DNA of 64,000 nucleotides from Dicyema japonicum (GCA_011109175.1 RDEW01000006.1:781232-845231), one strand, 5' to 3'. Positions 9,906 to 23,000 are shown, counted from the stretch's first letter. The notes: generated by a model from the letters alone, not told the origin. A program made the numbers and translations.

Positions 9906-10882
9906 GTTGATATGTCAAAGGTAATCAAATATTGCTTCTCAATTATATGAAAAGAACCCCGAGTACCTAGACATTGAGCTGCCAACTGTTTAAGAGAGTC
10001 ATGGAAGGAAATAACGGGAATATTCGCTGTGGAAATAAAGTGTGGAGATGACTTAACATTTAAATTAACTTTTCTCTGGCTATAAAGTTAAAATTGCGGT
10101 TTTTATTCCTTGCTGATGAAAGAATTTAGCTTTCTAATAAAAACGAAGCAAAAAAGTAGTTTGATTGCCACGTGGCTATACATGGTTATTACATATAAGT
10201 CTCGGATATACTAATTTATAAGCATTCCAATGTTTTTGTGCTTCATTAATCAACAACATACATCTTTGCTTTCTTCTATGAACTACTTCAGGCTCTCAGT
10301 ATTAGCAGCATACATACATCTCGTACTGTCTGTCTCTGACAGATGATCCTCTTTGGCTGATATTTAAACTCGAATCCTACGTGTGCCCGGCACTTTTTTG
10401 CTCAGAATCTTCCACCTAGTTCATGCTGATGGTAAGAAGCAAGACAGTGGCTTTCATCCATCATGTACATCACCACTTCAACCTGCCAACCAATTAGTCA
10501 CTTTATCATAGTTAATCACCCCAGCCTCACTGAACAATAGGAAGTCGACACCCCCAAGCGTCCAAAAGTGATTGCCGAGCGCTCAATAACAGACAATTCA
10601 AATATTTTCATAAAGAAATCTATCAATAACAGACAATTCAAATATTTTTATGAAGAAATTTTACAGAAAATAATAATTTATCACATTAACCGACAATTCT
10701 TGAATTAAATTAGGTTGCTAACCGCAATTTTAATTTATTATCACCGGAACCACAAGAAAGAGGATATTGTTCAAACTAAGTGTTCAGATCTTCTTGGAGT
10801 AATTTATTGTTTAAAAAATTAATTTTTAAATAGTTTTTTATTAGAATTAGTTTTATAGGTTTTTGAAATTATTAATAAATTA
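9906..10882. other. Intergenic; 40-bp direct duplication and SINE-like debris
   Basis: No gene is seen. A unit of about 40 bp beginning TCAATAACAGACAATTCAAA is duplicated in tandem at 10582 and 10623. The stretch 10380-10510 is the repeat shared with 3540-3665. The remainder, leading to the transporter start, is AT-rich. Confidence 0.5.
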
Positions 10883-12290
10883 ATGGTGTTTTTATCACGT
10901 ATAGTCGAACCTCTTCTTTGTATTTCCACATTTATGCTGGCTTTGGACATTAATACCATCAGATCACTGATTTATGAAAAAAATTGCGCTGAAATATTCT
11001 CAGACTGTTCATTTTTGAGATCCAATAATTTAACCGATGGCATAACTATTGCCAAGAGAAATCTTGTTCAGCAAAGTTCGAGTAATTTCTTCGCATTATA
11101 TGGATTCCTGTCTACTATAATTCCGCTTTTCACAGGTCCTTACTTTGGATTGGAAGTGGACAACGGAAAGTTCATGAAATCATGGATTCTGTCAATTTTA
11201 ACGTTTTTTATTGGTTTCATTGGCTACATTATAATTATGACCTTCAACCTCAAAATTGAGTATTTCTACCTCGCTTGTCTGGTGAAATCAGTCCTTGGGG
11301 GAGAGATCGTATTCATGGTGACCTGCTTCGCCTATATCGTCAAAAGCGTTCCCCAGAAGACCGTTTCATGGAGAATCATACTGGCTGACACAATCGCCAT
11401 GCTGGGAATTATAATCGGCACGATTTTGTCGGGTTTTATCGCTGATCGTAAAAACTATGACATCTTCTTTATCATCATTTGCTCTTTATGTTTTGTCTGC
11501 GTGATCTACACAATCCTGTTTCTCTCAGATCTTAATATCCCCCAACCTCCAAATAATAAATCAGTCATTTCCCGAGTCAGGTATTTGAATTCCGTAATAT
11601 TCGTAGATCCATGTTTTCCCTGTTTTCGTCGTCAAACACCAACAGAATGTTCCTTCTGAAATACATGGTACTGTATTTGACCGTGTCCTTCACGTTTGAA
11701 GGTACTCTGGCTATTTATGCAGGATATTTGATAATCTCTTATTTGTACGTTAGCGATGACCCATTCTTGATGAATAATACTGATTACTCCTATTTTTCTG
11801 CCGCAATTGGGGTCGGTTCCTTTCTTTCGGGGTTATTTGGAATCTTCTTGATCAGAAAGAAATATGTGAGCTTCAAGAAACTCTCAGTCACAGCGGGAAT
11901 AGTAGCGTGTTCCGGGTATCTGATATCTGGGATGGCCAACACTCGTTTTTTAATTTATATCGGTTAAAACATGACGTTTATGGTAGGAGGACTCTTATAC
12001 TCTGTTACTTCCATCAATCTTGCTAACACAAAGACCATTCTTGTGTCCTTGGTTGATGAACATGAAACTGGTACTATTTTGTGTATATTTTAGGGCGGCT
12101 TTTTGCGCTGATATTCATTTGCAAGAGTGTTCTAATGTTGGTCTTAGTTCCTGTTGTTATGGCTATATATTCGGCCTCTTTGAATGTAAATGGAGGGATC
12201 ATTTTCCTAATATACTCTGGCGTTTCTTTCATAATTGTAGTTTCATTTTTATTCGCTAAAATACCTCGGAATAAAATTATTGATTTTTAA
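10883..12290 (+). CDS. Major facilitator superfamily transporter, possibly SLC46-like
   Basis: Four exons (10883-11580, 11607-11962, 11987-12070, 12094-12290) with introns of 26, 24 and 23 nt give about 444 residues. The protein is a multi-pass membrane transporter of the plasma or lysosomal membrane. A first membrane segment begins near residue 5. After a loop rich in Asn and Cys comes FFALYGFLSTIIPLFTGPYF, which sits where MFS proteins have the loop-2 Gly-Pro/Asp motif. About five more helices precede a cytosolic loop (NIPQPPNNKSV). Two helices (FEGTLAIYAGYLIISYLY and FSAAIGVGSFLSGLFGIFLI) begin the C-terminal half, which ends at KIIDF. Arrangement and length suggest the SLC46 (folate/drug) family, but the substrate cannot be read from sequence. 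All splice phases agree and no breaks are seen. Confidence 0.85.
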
Positions 12291-12479
12291 TAATTTATTT
12301 AATTAAAATTCTTGATTTTTAATTATTTATTTATTTAAAATTTTTGATTTTTAATAATAATTCAGCCGGCTTTTTTAACTAACATTTTTTCTTTGTTAAC
12401 TAATTCTTTAATAAAAAACTAATAATAATTCTTATTTTTGTTTCTTGTAGTTACAATTAGTGGTTTAGTTATTTATTTT

Positions 12480-12960
12480 GACATGCATATGTCATTCCCG
12501 CCCCATGTTGAAAGCGTAATTACGAAATGAGAAAAGAAAACTTATGTTTTGAAATGCCTCACATGCTTATGGAAGATCGAATAGCATACTGTTTTTAGCA
12601 CAGAATATAAACAATTCATTGAACCATGCATCTTTTATGCATGTGGTATATGAAGCCCACTCATCTCTTGGACGAATGTCTTGAAGATCGAGGCTAGCCT
12701 GAAAAGAGCCTCCAAAATCACAGAATGCTGGATTCCTGGAGAGTTCCAGCCACCATTGCCACTTGAAATCTTGATACGAATGAACCATGGAACGCACCGT
12801 CGTGACTGCAAAAGTCCAGTCACGTGCTTGTATGAGAGATCAACGGAAGAGCATCGGGCCAAGATGAGGTCCCTGCTAGTGCGTGCTGGGATCACGTGAT
12901 TAGTTAGTTTGTGTAACCGTGATCTCTGGTGTTATTATCATTATTTAATTTATTATTTAT
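12480..12960 (+). mobile_element. LINE 3' end
   Basis: The coding remnant includes FIEPCIFYACGI, FQPPLPLEILIRMNHGT and, at the end, EEHRAKMRSLLVRAGIT followed by stop. The same stretch is found at 52620-54880, where it is interrupted by a hAT. The 3' tail reads GTGTAACCGTGATCTCTGG followed by (TTATTA)-rich sequence. Confidence 0.7.
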
Positions 12961-13189
12961 TAACCCCGAAATCACCAGAAAGAGGATAATGATTATCGTC
13001 TAATTGTGTACATACCAGTCCTTTTCCTGCGGTTAGTTTTGGAGTCCAGGATTAATCTGGTAAGAGTATTTCCTTCAGCATCCATGGTCACTTTAGGGTA
13101 TTTACCATTTAATAGTCGACTCAACGAATCAATCAATAATACAAATAACTGTGAAGATTAGGAATCTCCTTGTAATATTCCCCTTCTTA

Positions 13190-14470
13190 GATTCACCACA
13201 CCAAGCAAATTTCCATTAAATTTCCATTTTCATAAGTTTTTTTTATAAACGTAATAATCCATATAGGTAGTCCAGTGATTTCTAAAACTTCGTACAGAAA
13301 ACCATCATCCACAGAATCGAACGCTTTCTTTACATCGATCCAAGTCGAGCGTAAATTGGCTGACTGTTTATTAATGCATTGGTCAACCAAGGCTTGTTCT
13401 TTCGAGACTTTGCACATTCTACGAGTTCCTTAACTGGTTATCACTGATTGGATCAAATACTTCAATATATTCGCTCAGCTTGATATTGACTCACTTTGTT
13501 GTCAATTTATAGAGGTTAGACATGCATGTGATCGGTCTAAGGTCCTTCGGAGAGTCACAAACATCTTTCTTTTGAGTCAGGTGAATGACCTTAGACTAAA
13601 ACGATGAATCAGGAGTCGATTTCTCTTTATCACCTTTTCTATTTTTTAGTATATATGATCATGGAGGGACGTAATCTTAATAAAGATTTGTAGATCCCAT
13701 CATAGCCGCTCGCTCTCCAGTTTGGCAAGAGTTGGATTATTCTCAGCAATCCTTCTTTCGAGAAGTCAGCATATGCCTCCTCTTCCCCAGTAATCCTTTT
13801 GGATATAGAGAATCCACAGCCGGGTGGCATAGTGGTTAAATGTCGGGCTAAAGTGACTTAGGCTACGGGTTCGATTCTCGCTGCTGTTCACCTGATGGAA
13901 GGTTCCACGCATCTAGATGCTAAAAGGGTTTGACGAGTGACGCCGTCATCAGTGGATACTCACTGCGGAACTTGATTGTCTAGAAAGTACCCACACACAA
14001 GAAAAAAAAGAAGTGAAGATCATTCCTTGTTTCTACGATTAGTAAAAATTAACTGTTCTTTACTTAAATAAAATGTGTGTCCTGCCTATGCGGAGCTATA
14101 AATATTATGGCTCTCGTGAAAAGTCTGTTATTATTATTAGAATCCCACATCCTTCTTATCCTTTTCCTTCCACATGTTTTTCCAAAAAGCTGAACATTCC
14201 TCGATCTCAAATTGTACACAGAACTGCGGCCTTCCTCTCTCATCTTCCTATAAAAGCGCTTTCTTTTAGGCTCAAACCATAAATTGTCTCTTCGAAATTT
14301 CTTTCTCGACTTGTGTATCTTAATCTTTTTTTCCAACAGTTCTAATCTCTTCATTGATTGAACACAACACTCTTTCCAGATCTTTTTTTGACTTCTTGTA
14401 TGCATAAACACACAAAGCTTCTCTCGTTGAGTCATCATACTTCTGACTTCCCGATGACCCAACTAGTGCG
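13190..14470 (-). mobile_element. R2/NeSL-like retrotransposon RT fragment, split by a SINE
   Basis: The minus strand encodes, from 14460 downwards, a basic region (KKFRRDNLWF, RKRFYRKMREEGR) and FGKTCGRKRI. Beyond the SINE at 13819-14138 it continues with LLPNWRASGYDGIYK, and at 13417-13193 with RSTWIDVKKAFDSVD (RT motif A) and GLPIWIITFIKKTYENGN. The pattern of a GYDGI segment followed by WIDVKKAFDSVxH is that of elements carrying a restriction-like endonuclease (R2/R4/NeSL groups). Several frameshifts mark it as dead. A second copy lies at 29470-30650. Confidence 0.7.
13819..14138 (+). mobile_element. Full-length tRNA-derived SINE (320 bp)
   Basis: The head is tRNA-like: an A-box region GTGGCATAGTGGTTAA at 13824 and a B box GGTTCGATTC at 13868-13877. 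A family-specific body follows (GACGAGTGACGCCGTCATCA, then CCTGCCTATGCGGAGC and TATGGCTCTCGTGAAAAG), ending in a (TTA)n tail. The flanks are near-identical: AGAATCCACA (13809-13818) and AGAATCCCACA (14139-14149). This is the best copy for defining the family. Truncated relatives lie at 1235-1950, 22617, 28839, 42575 and 61320. Confidence 0.9.
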
Positions 14471-14529
14471 CTGATTTCCGCGACATAAAAAACAGTTGAT
14501 CATCTGGCGACAAGATGTGGAAGAATGCT

Positions 14530-14960
14530 CAATAGTGACTACCTACGTCATCATAATAAGGTCGTCAGGTGCATACACTTACACCTGTGCAGGCAGTATG
14601 GAATAAAAAAATCGAAAAGACTAAAGTCTCATTCAGTACAAACTACGGTTTCTAACTGAATTTGTGAAAATTCGCGTTGATACAAAAATAGCTACTGATA
14701 CGAGAATAGACAATAACAATCCGGATATTTTCGTGTATGACAAAATCAAGAACATAATAACGCTAATAGAAGTGGGAATAACCTTCCAGGATTCTTTGAA
14801 CATGTCGAAGTGGAGTAAGGCCGCAAGTACGATCTTCTCGCAAGTAAGATGGGGATAATACACAAAGCGAAAGTGACATGATCCCAGTAGTCCTTACTTG
14901 GGATGGAGTCGTGAACGAATACTATAAACACTACTTGAGTCATTTAAAATTGGAATGCCC
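14530..14960 (+). mobile_element. Restriction-like endonuclease end of an R2/NeSL-type element
   Basis: The plus strand reads RCIHLHLCRQYGIKKSKRLK, then RVDTKIATDTRIDNNNPDIF and NIITLIEVGIT, then KVT.PVVLTWDGVV. The spacing of a PD residue pair followed by a hydrophobic IEVGI strand resembles the catalytic core of the restriction-like endonucleases of R2/R4/NeSL elements. The same segment occurs on the minus strand near 29300-29560 and in another form at 41720-41830. Frames are broken. Confidence 0.65.
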
Positions 14961-14962
14961 TG

Positions 14963-15650
14963 TAGGACCTACATGCAGATGGTAACGATCAAAAAGACGA
15001 TGGAAAGCGTTTTGGGAGGTCACGTTTGCATGTCGGAGTGTTTTGGAGTCCTGGATTAATCTCCACAGCGGGGAAGGTTTCTTGTCATATCTCTGGCAGG
15101 CGTCCATATATAGTTTGATGTGCGGCCCGAGGGCATGATCAGGGGACTTTGCCATCTTGAGGAAGGTATTCCATGATTGGGGGATGTTTAGTGTTCTCCG
15201 TAGTAACGAGGTGGACGTATTTTTCGACTATCTCAATAGTATTCTGAGACATTGGTTTTGTAAAACTTCCAGCTTGCTCTGTGTCGATATTGATAGGGGG
15301 CAATCCATGCAGCACAGGCGTACTCGAGACTAGGTAGAACGAATTGTTTGCATAGAAGTTCTAATGATGGGCGGGAAGATATTGGAGAGTGAGTAAAAGC
15401 CTTGAGAATTCCAATTTTCTTTTGGATCCTCGCGTTACCATGTCCACTTGATGAGTGAATGCGAGGAGAGGATCCAGGATGACTCCAAGGATTGATAGGG
15501 TCTTCTTAATGGGAAGCGAGGAGTCATACAATTTTATTCGTGCCACTCTAATAGGAAGAGAAAGGAGGAACAGACGAATAAACAGAAACTTAGCCGCGAA
15601 GCACCACATGGCGCCACGCAAAAATTTAATTGTAAAAAATTGCATTATGA
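14963..15650 (-). mobile_element. LINE RT C-terminal fragment
   Basis: The minus strand reads PIKKTLSILGVILDPLLAFT, the conserved ILGVxLDxxLxF motif after the RT core of Jockey/CR1-type LINEs. Downstream are shorter matches ending near 14963. The right edge (15540-15620) contains GCACCACATGGCGCCACGC, the palindromic head of another repeat family (see 35046). Confidence 0.6.
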
Positions 15651-15753
15651 AAAAATAAACGAAATCATCTATTTTAATACGAAATTAAATATTCCTGAAC
15701 ATTTTCAGGTTTAAAATTTCGATTTTTAGTAAGAATTTTAGTCAAAAAAGATA

Positions 15754-16496
15754 CAGTCCGACCTCGATTTGGAACGGACCTCGGGGCTAGAACACCTCAG
15801 TTTTTGGAACACTTTGTAGGATCTCTGCCAAAAATACTGAAAACTTCGATTTGGAACTGAATTTATTACTATTTTTTAATTTATAGTCATTAATGAGTCT
15901 TAGTTACGAGGAAAAAGTTGAAATTTCTCGACTACTGAAAAATCATTCACACAGAGTACTCGCTCGGAAATATGAAACGACCATTGGCACAATAGCTCGA
16001 ATAAATGCCGTACATAACCCGTGGGGACATCATTTCAAATTTTCGAACTCAAACACAAACTGACGATATTTTTAAAACTTTGGATAGTAAAGTTCTCGAC
16101 ACTTTTCAACAATTAAGACTCCAAAATATTTCAGTTTCTGACCCTCTTATTAAAAAAATTGGTAATTTTGCTTTTTCTTACATCTTAAGGTATGAAAATT
16201 GCAACTAAATTGAACTTTACAAAAAATTAATGAATTGGAAGAATCAATTCTAGATATTGCTCCAAGTTCGTTAAAGGATTTTTACTGGTCAGACAAAATT
16301 TATTCACTAGTTTGAAGAAAAACTATGGACATGGAAAAATGATCGATGATTATTTTTCAATAAATAATGATTTTTAAGACTTTTTTTCATTAATTAAATT
16401 ATTAAATTTATATTGATGTTAATTTTTTGATAGAACCTCGGTTTTTGAAACAACCTCAGTTTTTGGAACACTGTGTTCCAAATCGAAGTCCGACTG
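15754..16496 (+). mobile_element. Non-autonomous Tigger/pogo element (743 bp)
   Basis: Inverted ends are CAGTCCGACCTCGATTTGG on the left and the complement of CAGTCGGACTTCGATTTGG on the right, flanked by the TA target duplication at 15752-15753 and 16497-16498. From ATG 15893 the frame reads MSLSYEEKVEISRLLKN and ARKYETTIGTIARIN, the N-terminal helix-turn-helix of pogo transposases. Later comes DTFQQLRLQNISVSDPLIKK, the CENP-B-type DNA-binding half. The DDE catalytic domain is absent, so it is an internal-deletion derivative. Confidence 0.85.
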
Positions 16497-16894
16497 TATC
16501 GCCCTTTCAAATGAGGCTGAGTTTCCGCAACAACTTTGAAAGTATGAGTAATATTTTTTATTCAAGAAATCAAGAATACTTAGTATCCCTGATTTCTGAA
16601 GCTTTTTTAATATATAATTTTTTTATACTACACCGATCTGATAAAAATTCTATGCTGTTCAGATCTGCATAGATTTTTCATTTGAATAATCGAGTAGTTA
16701 GCTATCAATTCAATTAAAATCAATTCAATTAAAACCAAATAGTTAAACTGATTTCGGTTAAAGTTTTAACCATCGACTAAATGATTAAACTCATAATACG
16801 TGATAATTATTATGGATCCATGATGCCTTAAACCACAATTAGCAAACTATTAATATTCATTCAATATAAAAATGGAAATGTGGAATCATTTTGA

Positions 16895-18048
<1,154 letters not shown>

Positions 18049-18284
18049 TAATTTAACTAACCATTAACGACTATAATAAACTAACCACGTAATTTTTAAG
18101 TTTGTCATAATTTGATATATCACGTGTGTGAATTTTTTGTCCCCCGACTTTTATCGTAACTTTTTCAATCAATAACGTCGATAAGGTAAAGCGATCATTT
18201 CTTTTGAAATCAAACAAAACTCTTAAAACTTATTTACTAGGCTAAATACTCATATCAATGGATTATTGGCAAATTGAGATTATG

Positions 18285-19690
18285 TGATTAGATCTTGTGA
18301 GCTCTTGATGACTGTGACCGATTCCTTTTCAAAATATGCAATGATCGAACTCGTGAGAAGCAAAACCTCCTTTAAATACCGGTTACCTTTAACTTTCGGT
18401 CATACGTTAAACGGCTTTAACGGTTAAATCGATTTTGCGCTCAGCCTAACCTCATTTAGAACCGGGCACATTAACATTTATTATTATTTATTTTATGGAA
18501 AATTAAAAATTTTTGTCGGCATACGAAGAGATCAATGCTGTCTTTTGATGAGAGTACATCGCTACTTTCCGCAAAAAAATATTATCCACGCTAGCAAAAT
18601 TTTGTCTTTTGCTTGTTATGTCAAGCCAGCGTTTGTGTGTGAAAGATCAAGACGAATTTAATTTATTGAGGTCTTTACTTGATAATGGGGATGTCAATCT
18701 TCCCAAGCATAGTATCGACTCAAGAATAAAGCGGAAACTTTCATAATTAATGAGGGGAAATTGTATTTGAAGGATGCAAACGGTCTACACAAGCTCGTAA
18801 TTGTTTCCACTAAAATAGAAAAAATGAAAATAATTGCTCGGGAAGGTTTCATGAGGCCAATCATTGTGGGCACAATGCATTGGAGGCTCTTTGTAGGAGA
18901 AGATTTTTTATAATAAAAAGAGAGATCATTCGACAAGTTGTTAGAAAATGCAACATTTGCCAATTCTCAGTACCACTAAAACAATGTGATTATTCAACTC
19001 ATATTGTTGCCGATGCGCCTAATGAGAGATTCCAAGTCGATCTGATTGATCTTAAAGGTCTGAAGTTTTTTTATGTTATTTTATAGATTTAAAGATCAAA
19101 ATAATCATTTTTGGTTACTTTCTGTTCTTGATGTTTATTCCAAATATGCTGTTACGAAAAATCTTAAAATAAAAGTGAAAATGAAGTGGCCCATTAACTA
19201 GAAAAATTATGAATTACGGCCCATGTGCATATTTACAATCGGACAATGGTACAGAGTTCAAGAATTTCCACATGACAAAGTTATGCAAAGAATTTAGTGT
19301 GACCCACATACATGGAAGACCCAACAATCCCCAAAGTCAAGGGATTGTGGAGAGATTTAACCAGACGATCACAAGAAGCTTGTCGAAAATGATGAGTTTT
19401 TGATAATAAAAAGAGTGGGTGAGAAACATTCCAAAGACTGTTTTTATACAATCAAACGCCTCGCTCATCCACAGGTAAATTGTTCCTTATATTTTTTCGT
19501 AGGGGTTAGTCCGTTCCAAAGATATCGTGGGATTCCATTGATCGAAAAATTTAGAAAAGGTTTTGTATATTTTAGAAGAATTTGAGTTTAATTTTCCAAA
19601 AATTAATTTGGAGTCCTCATATTATAAGAGGATGGAAAATGGGAGTACATCGCTCAAATATGATTCGGATGTTGGAGATATTGTATTCTA
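18285..19690 (+). pseudogene. Integrase gene of the KRBA2/Ginger type, broken
   Basis: The coding order is a zinc-binding HHCC-like segment (HEANHCGHNALEAL, then VRKCNICQFSVPLKQC), ERFQVDLIDLKGLK, FWLLSVLDVYSKYA, then LQSDNGTEFKN and HGRPNNPQSQGIVERFNQT, the D and E of a DDE integrase. The first catalytic Asp would be in QVDLIDL. Two short introns fit: 19065-19086 (22 nt) and one of 28 nt from 19475 to 19502. Single-base breaks occur near 18847, 19200 and 19400, and in-frame stops follow MMSF. A separate fragment, LMTVTDSFSKYAMIELV, lies at 18298. It may be a decayed Ginger-like DNA transposon or a domesticated integrase gene. Confidence 0.65.
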
Positions 19691-20440
19691 TTTTTAATTA
19701 CTTAAAAGGCTCGCATTCAAAAGGATTATAGGACGAATTTCTTTCTTAGATTAACAAGGTATGAACATCCGTACGGGGATCCAGTTACTATTGCTGCAAA
19801 ATTGACCATCAATTGTAGAACGGGGAGATTCAACATAATACAAGCTTTTCCAACAATAATGACAAGGCGCAAGTTATGAGATAGGGCGGTAAGAGAATGG
19901 AATGTCTTTTGATTTTCCAGGCTTGAGAATTGATGTAATCAGTGAATTCTTCCATATATTTTGTATGGGAATCATATAATAATTAGCCTCAATATCACTA
20001 TATGTGCCTGAGGTCCTAGGTGCTATAGGTGAATAGCACAAGACACCGTCGGGGCCACAGGCTCAGGTGGGTCGTAGAAATTGTCCACATCATAGGGAGT
20101 GAAGAATGCAGTATATGGCGTCTGTAGTGGACCACATCGTGGCTGATCTACATATAATATTTCATAAGATTATTTGGAAGTTTCCGTGCAGGTTTCGAGA
20201 TAATGGAGGTAACTGCTTCCACTCCGTCTCCAATCTTCCTTTATAAGACTGTTGATACTTCTCTGTGTTTTGTGTTTTTCCAGACAAGGATTAGAAGATA
20301 TATATATAGTCATTTGTTTGTAACCCAGTTTTTTTTCAAGGCATCCCGTTTATTGATTTATTAAAATTTATAGATACATTTAGATCTTCAACGGGGTACT
20401 AATAATCCTATACCAACCTAAAAAATAAACTCCTTCCAAG
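19691..20440. other. No gene recognised
   Basis: I see no supportable coding region. The segment GACTGTTGATACTTCTCTGTG with CAGACAAGGATTAGAAGA at 20240-20300 recurs inverted at 20690-20765. The two form an inverted repeat of roughly 80 bp flanking the LINE 3' end at 20440-20650. Confidence 0.4.
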
Positions 20441-20655
20441 AAATAGTAAAGAGGGCCTTACAACGGTTCTCCTCGCCAATGAAGCCAACCCCGTTCGAGG
20501 AACTTGTGAGGAGAACGGGAGCCCGGTTGAAACCTTAAAAATTCCGAAAAGTGATTTATCCATACAGGAAGTGTGTCGGCTCTTGGGAGGAACACCGGGA
20601 AAGGAAGAGGTGGCTGCTTAAGTAGGCCGGGATCATCTGAGGGTTACAAACAAAT
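20440..20655 (+). mobile_element. LINE 3' end between inverted repeats
   Basis: The coding remnant reads KPTPFEELVRRTGARL and WEEHRERKRWLLK, matching PFEELVRKTGALL and HRARIRWLFEAAGIT at 24560-24720 on the other strand. It ends just before GGGTTACAAACAAATGAC, which also occurs in inverted form before the element (20308-20325). Confidence 0.6.
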
Positions 20656-20839
20656 GACTATATACCGACCATACGAATTCTAAATTACAGAATTTCTCTT
20701 CTAATCCTTGTCTGGAAAACACAAAACACAGAGAAGTATCAACAGTCTTATAAAGGAAGATGGAGACGGAGTGGAAGCAGTTACCCCAACTCTCTTTTAT
20801 TTTGTCGTTGATTCTTGATTTTAGATAAATAAATCGACG

Positions 20840-21480
20840 AGCTACAAAAAGTCCAAAACATCGCGCTCAGAACAATTACTGGATGTCTCAGATCAACTCC
20901 TATTGATAATCTTCACTGCGAATCAAAAATTCTTCAAATTGGAGACCATTTGGAAATGAGAGCTCTGCAGTTCCTCTCCCAAGTAAACAGCCCAGATCAT
21001 CCTCGTCACTCTCTATGCAATCCTTAATAGAAAATAAAAAATTATTATGCCAAGCAGTGACCTGTCTCGAATGCTATCATTCATCCCTTCCAGCCACAAT
21101 GACCGACGTCGTCTGAAACAGATACATGATTATGTTTCTACGATAAATATCCGAAGACTTGGTGATAATAAAAATACTACAACACCACCCCCTTCCTCAA
21201 ATAGACCAATCAGAATTCTCTCTTTATAGGGACGCTCAGGTAAACCTGAATCGCCTAAGATGTGGGCACCATGCATCTCTACCGACGTAGATGTTTTCTG
21301 TCCCTTTTGCATCCTTTACAAGTTGACAACAAATCATCTATTTAAATATCATGAATTAGCAGTAAAATGCCGGGACTAACCGATCTATGGGAGCGACCGG
21401 CAATTGCTGCAGTCTATTTAATAACAGCTAGTCTCCTACAAGTAAATGAGGCTGGAGCTACTTATCCAACTAATTAACTA
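20840..21480 (+). mobile_element. Jockey-like LINE C-terminus
   Basis: The sequence reads LQKVQNIALRTITGCLRSTP, then ESKILQIGDHLEMRALQFLS, and after a gap LTDLWERPA near the end. This is the region after the RT thumb in Jockey-group elements. Copies with the same order are at 62725-63340 and, in part, at 36690-36790. It is frameshifted throughout. Confidence 0.65.
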
Positions 21481-22600
21481 TAGATGAGGAATATACCTAT
21501 CTAAAAAAAGGCATAAATCTTATAAAACATATTTATTTACTGATTTTAGATATTAATAAACGACTCCACCAATTTCTAGTAAATTTGATTGCAGCTGGTG
21601 AAAACAAATTAGGACATCTTAAGAAGAAAATATAACAAATCATTTTAGGACAATTTATATGGAAATTAACAAAAACTATGTATTTTTAGAGAAATTATTA
21701 TTTAATTATTGATGAAAATAACATTATTTTCATCGTACAATTTTTAGCAAATAAAAAAATAAGTAATAAGAAAAAATTATTATTTTCATTTTTCAGTATC
21801 TTCACCATATAAGGAGCCGCATAGCTAATAAATAATATTAAATTTGAAATTTTTAAAAAACATTTATCAAAAGCATTTATTATTTTTCGAATTATTACAT
21901 TCGAATTCGAATGTACTGCAATTTATAGCTGATTTCACAATGCATAAAGTCTCTAGATTACAAATTGTCCCGATAAATACATAAAATATTATTTCTCCGT
22001 TAATGTTATTTTCATCAATAATTAACTAGAATTGTTTGTTTAAAAATGTGTTCTGTAGATCAATAATATGAAAATCATAAAGTTTATGAATATTTTTTCG
22101 GAGTTCTGTAATAGATGGTACATGATAATTTAACAAATAGCTTTTATATATAACTATTCCCTAATTTTTGGAGTGGAATATCAGCAATTAACAATGCATT
22201 AACCAAAAAGATATCTTTTTTTTGTCAAAAAGAAAAAGTTGAGTGTTCTCTATACTTTTTTGCATTCTGTTTGATGTCTTTTTCCATTAAGATGTTGATC
22301 ATGTAGTATTGTTTAGAGAATTTTACTATCTTAGAGCATCTTTTGGCAAAATAAATCTCCTTTAGGTGTTATTGTAAATATGTATGAGTTTTTGGAAATT
22401 ACCGTTGAAATTCGTTTTTTATTTTTTCCTCTGAATTCTAATAGTTTTAATAATTGAGAAAATTAAAACCTGTCATAATAATAATAACACCAGAGACCAC
22501 GGTTACACAAAAATAAAGAATGCTAATAATGAAATTTAAAATGAAATAAAAAAAGCTAACAAAATTAAAAAATAATTATAATAATTATGTCTTATTTATG
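21481..22600. other. AT-rich gene-free stretch with a duplicated segment
   Basis: No gene is seen. Blocks at 22130-22180 (AATAGCTTTTATATATAAC) and 22385-22470 (GAGTTTTTGGAAAT, TAATAGTTTTAATAATTGA, AACCTGTCAT) recur in the same order at 23020-23190. The intervening SINE and repeat sequence therefore separates two copies of one ancestral segment. Confidence 0.5.
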
Positions 22601-22616
22601 TCTCATCAAAGAAAAA

Positions 22617-22836
22617 ATGGTTTGATGAGTGACGCCGTCATCAGTGAATACTCACTGGGGAACTGGATTGTCTAGAAAAGACACTCACACAAGAAAAAGA
22701 AAAAAAAAGTGAAGATCATTCCTTGGTTCTACGATTAGTTAAAATTAACTGTTTTTTACTTAAATAAAGTGTGTGTCCTGCCTATGCGGAGCTATAAAAT
22801 ACTATGGCTCTCGTGAAAAGGCTTTATTATTATTAT
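22617..22836 (+). mobile_element. 5'-truncated SINE copy
   Basis: This is the body and tail of the 13819 family, starting at TTTGATGAGTGACGCCGTCA and ending GGCTTTATTATTATTA. It is flanked by the direct repeat TCAAAGAAAAA at 22606-22616 and 22837-22847. Confidence 0.85.
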
Positions 22837-22847
22837 TCAAAGAAAAA

Positions 22848-23000
22848 GAGTGTCTCATCAACTCCCTGTTATTCCCCATCTCCACATCCGAGTCTGTCGA
22901 AATATGTTAGAGTCCAGTGGGATATCCTGCCGGTCCCACAAGTTGAGAGGTGGAAGAAGTGTACTCCTCACCAGATACCTTCATTCCATGTTTTTGGTCA
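22848..23000. repeat. Interspersed repeat shared with 49650-49800
   Basis: Both places share TCCTGTTATTCCCCATCTCC-like sequence, then TTAGAGTCCAGTGGGAT and GAGGTG with GTGTACTCYTC, in the same order. The nature of the element is unknown. The SINE at 22617 inserted at its left edge. Confidence 0.5.

Noticed and set aside
10883-12290. Operon or bacterial origin of the transporter
   Set aside because: There are GT-AG introns in the gene and no ribosome-binding site pattern, and the neighbours are eukaryotic.
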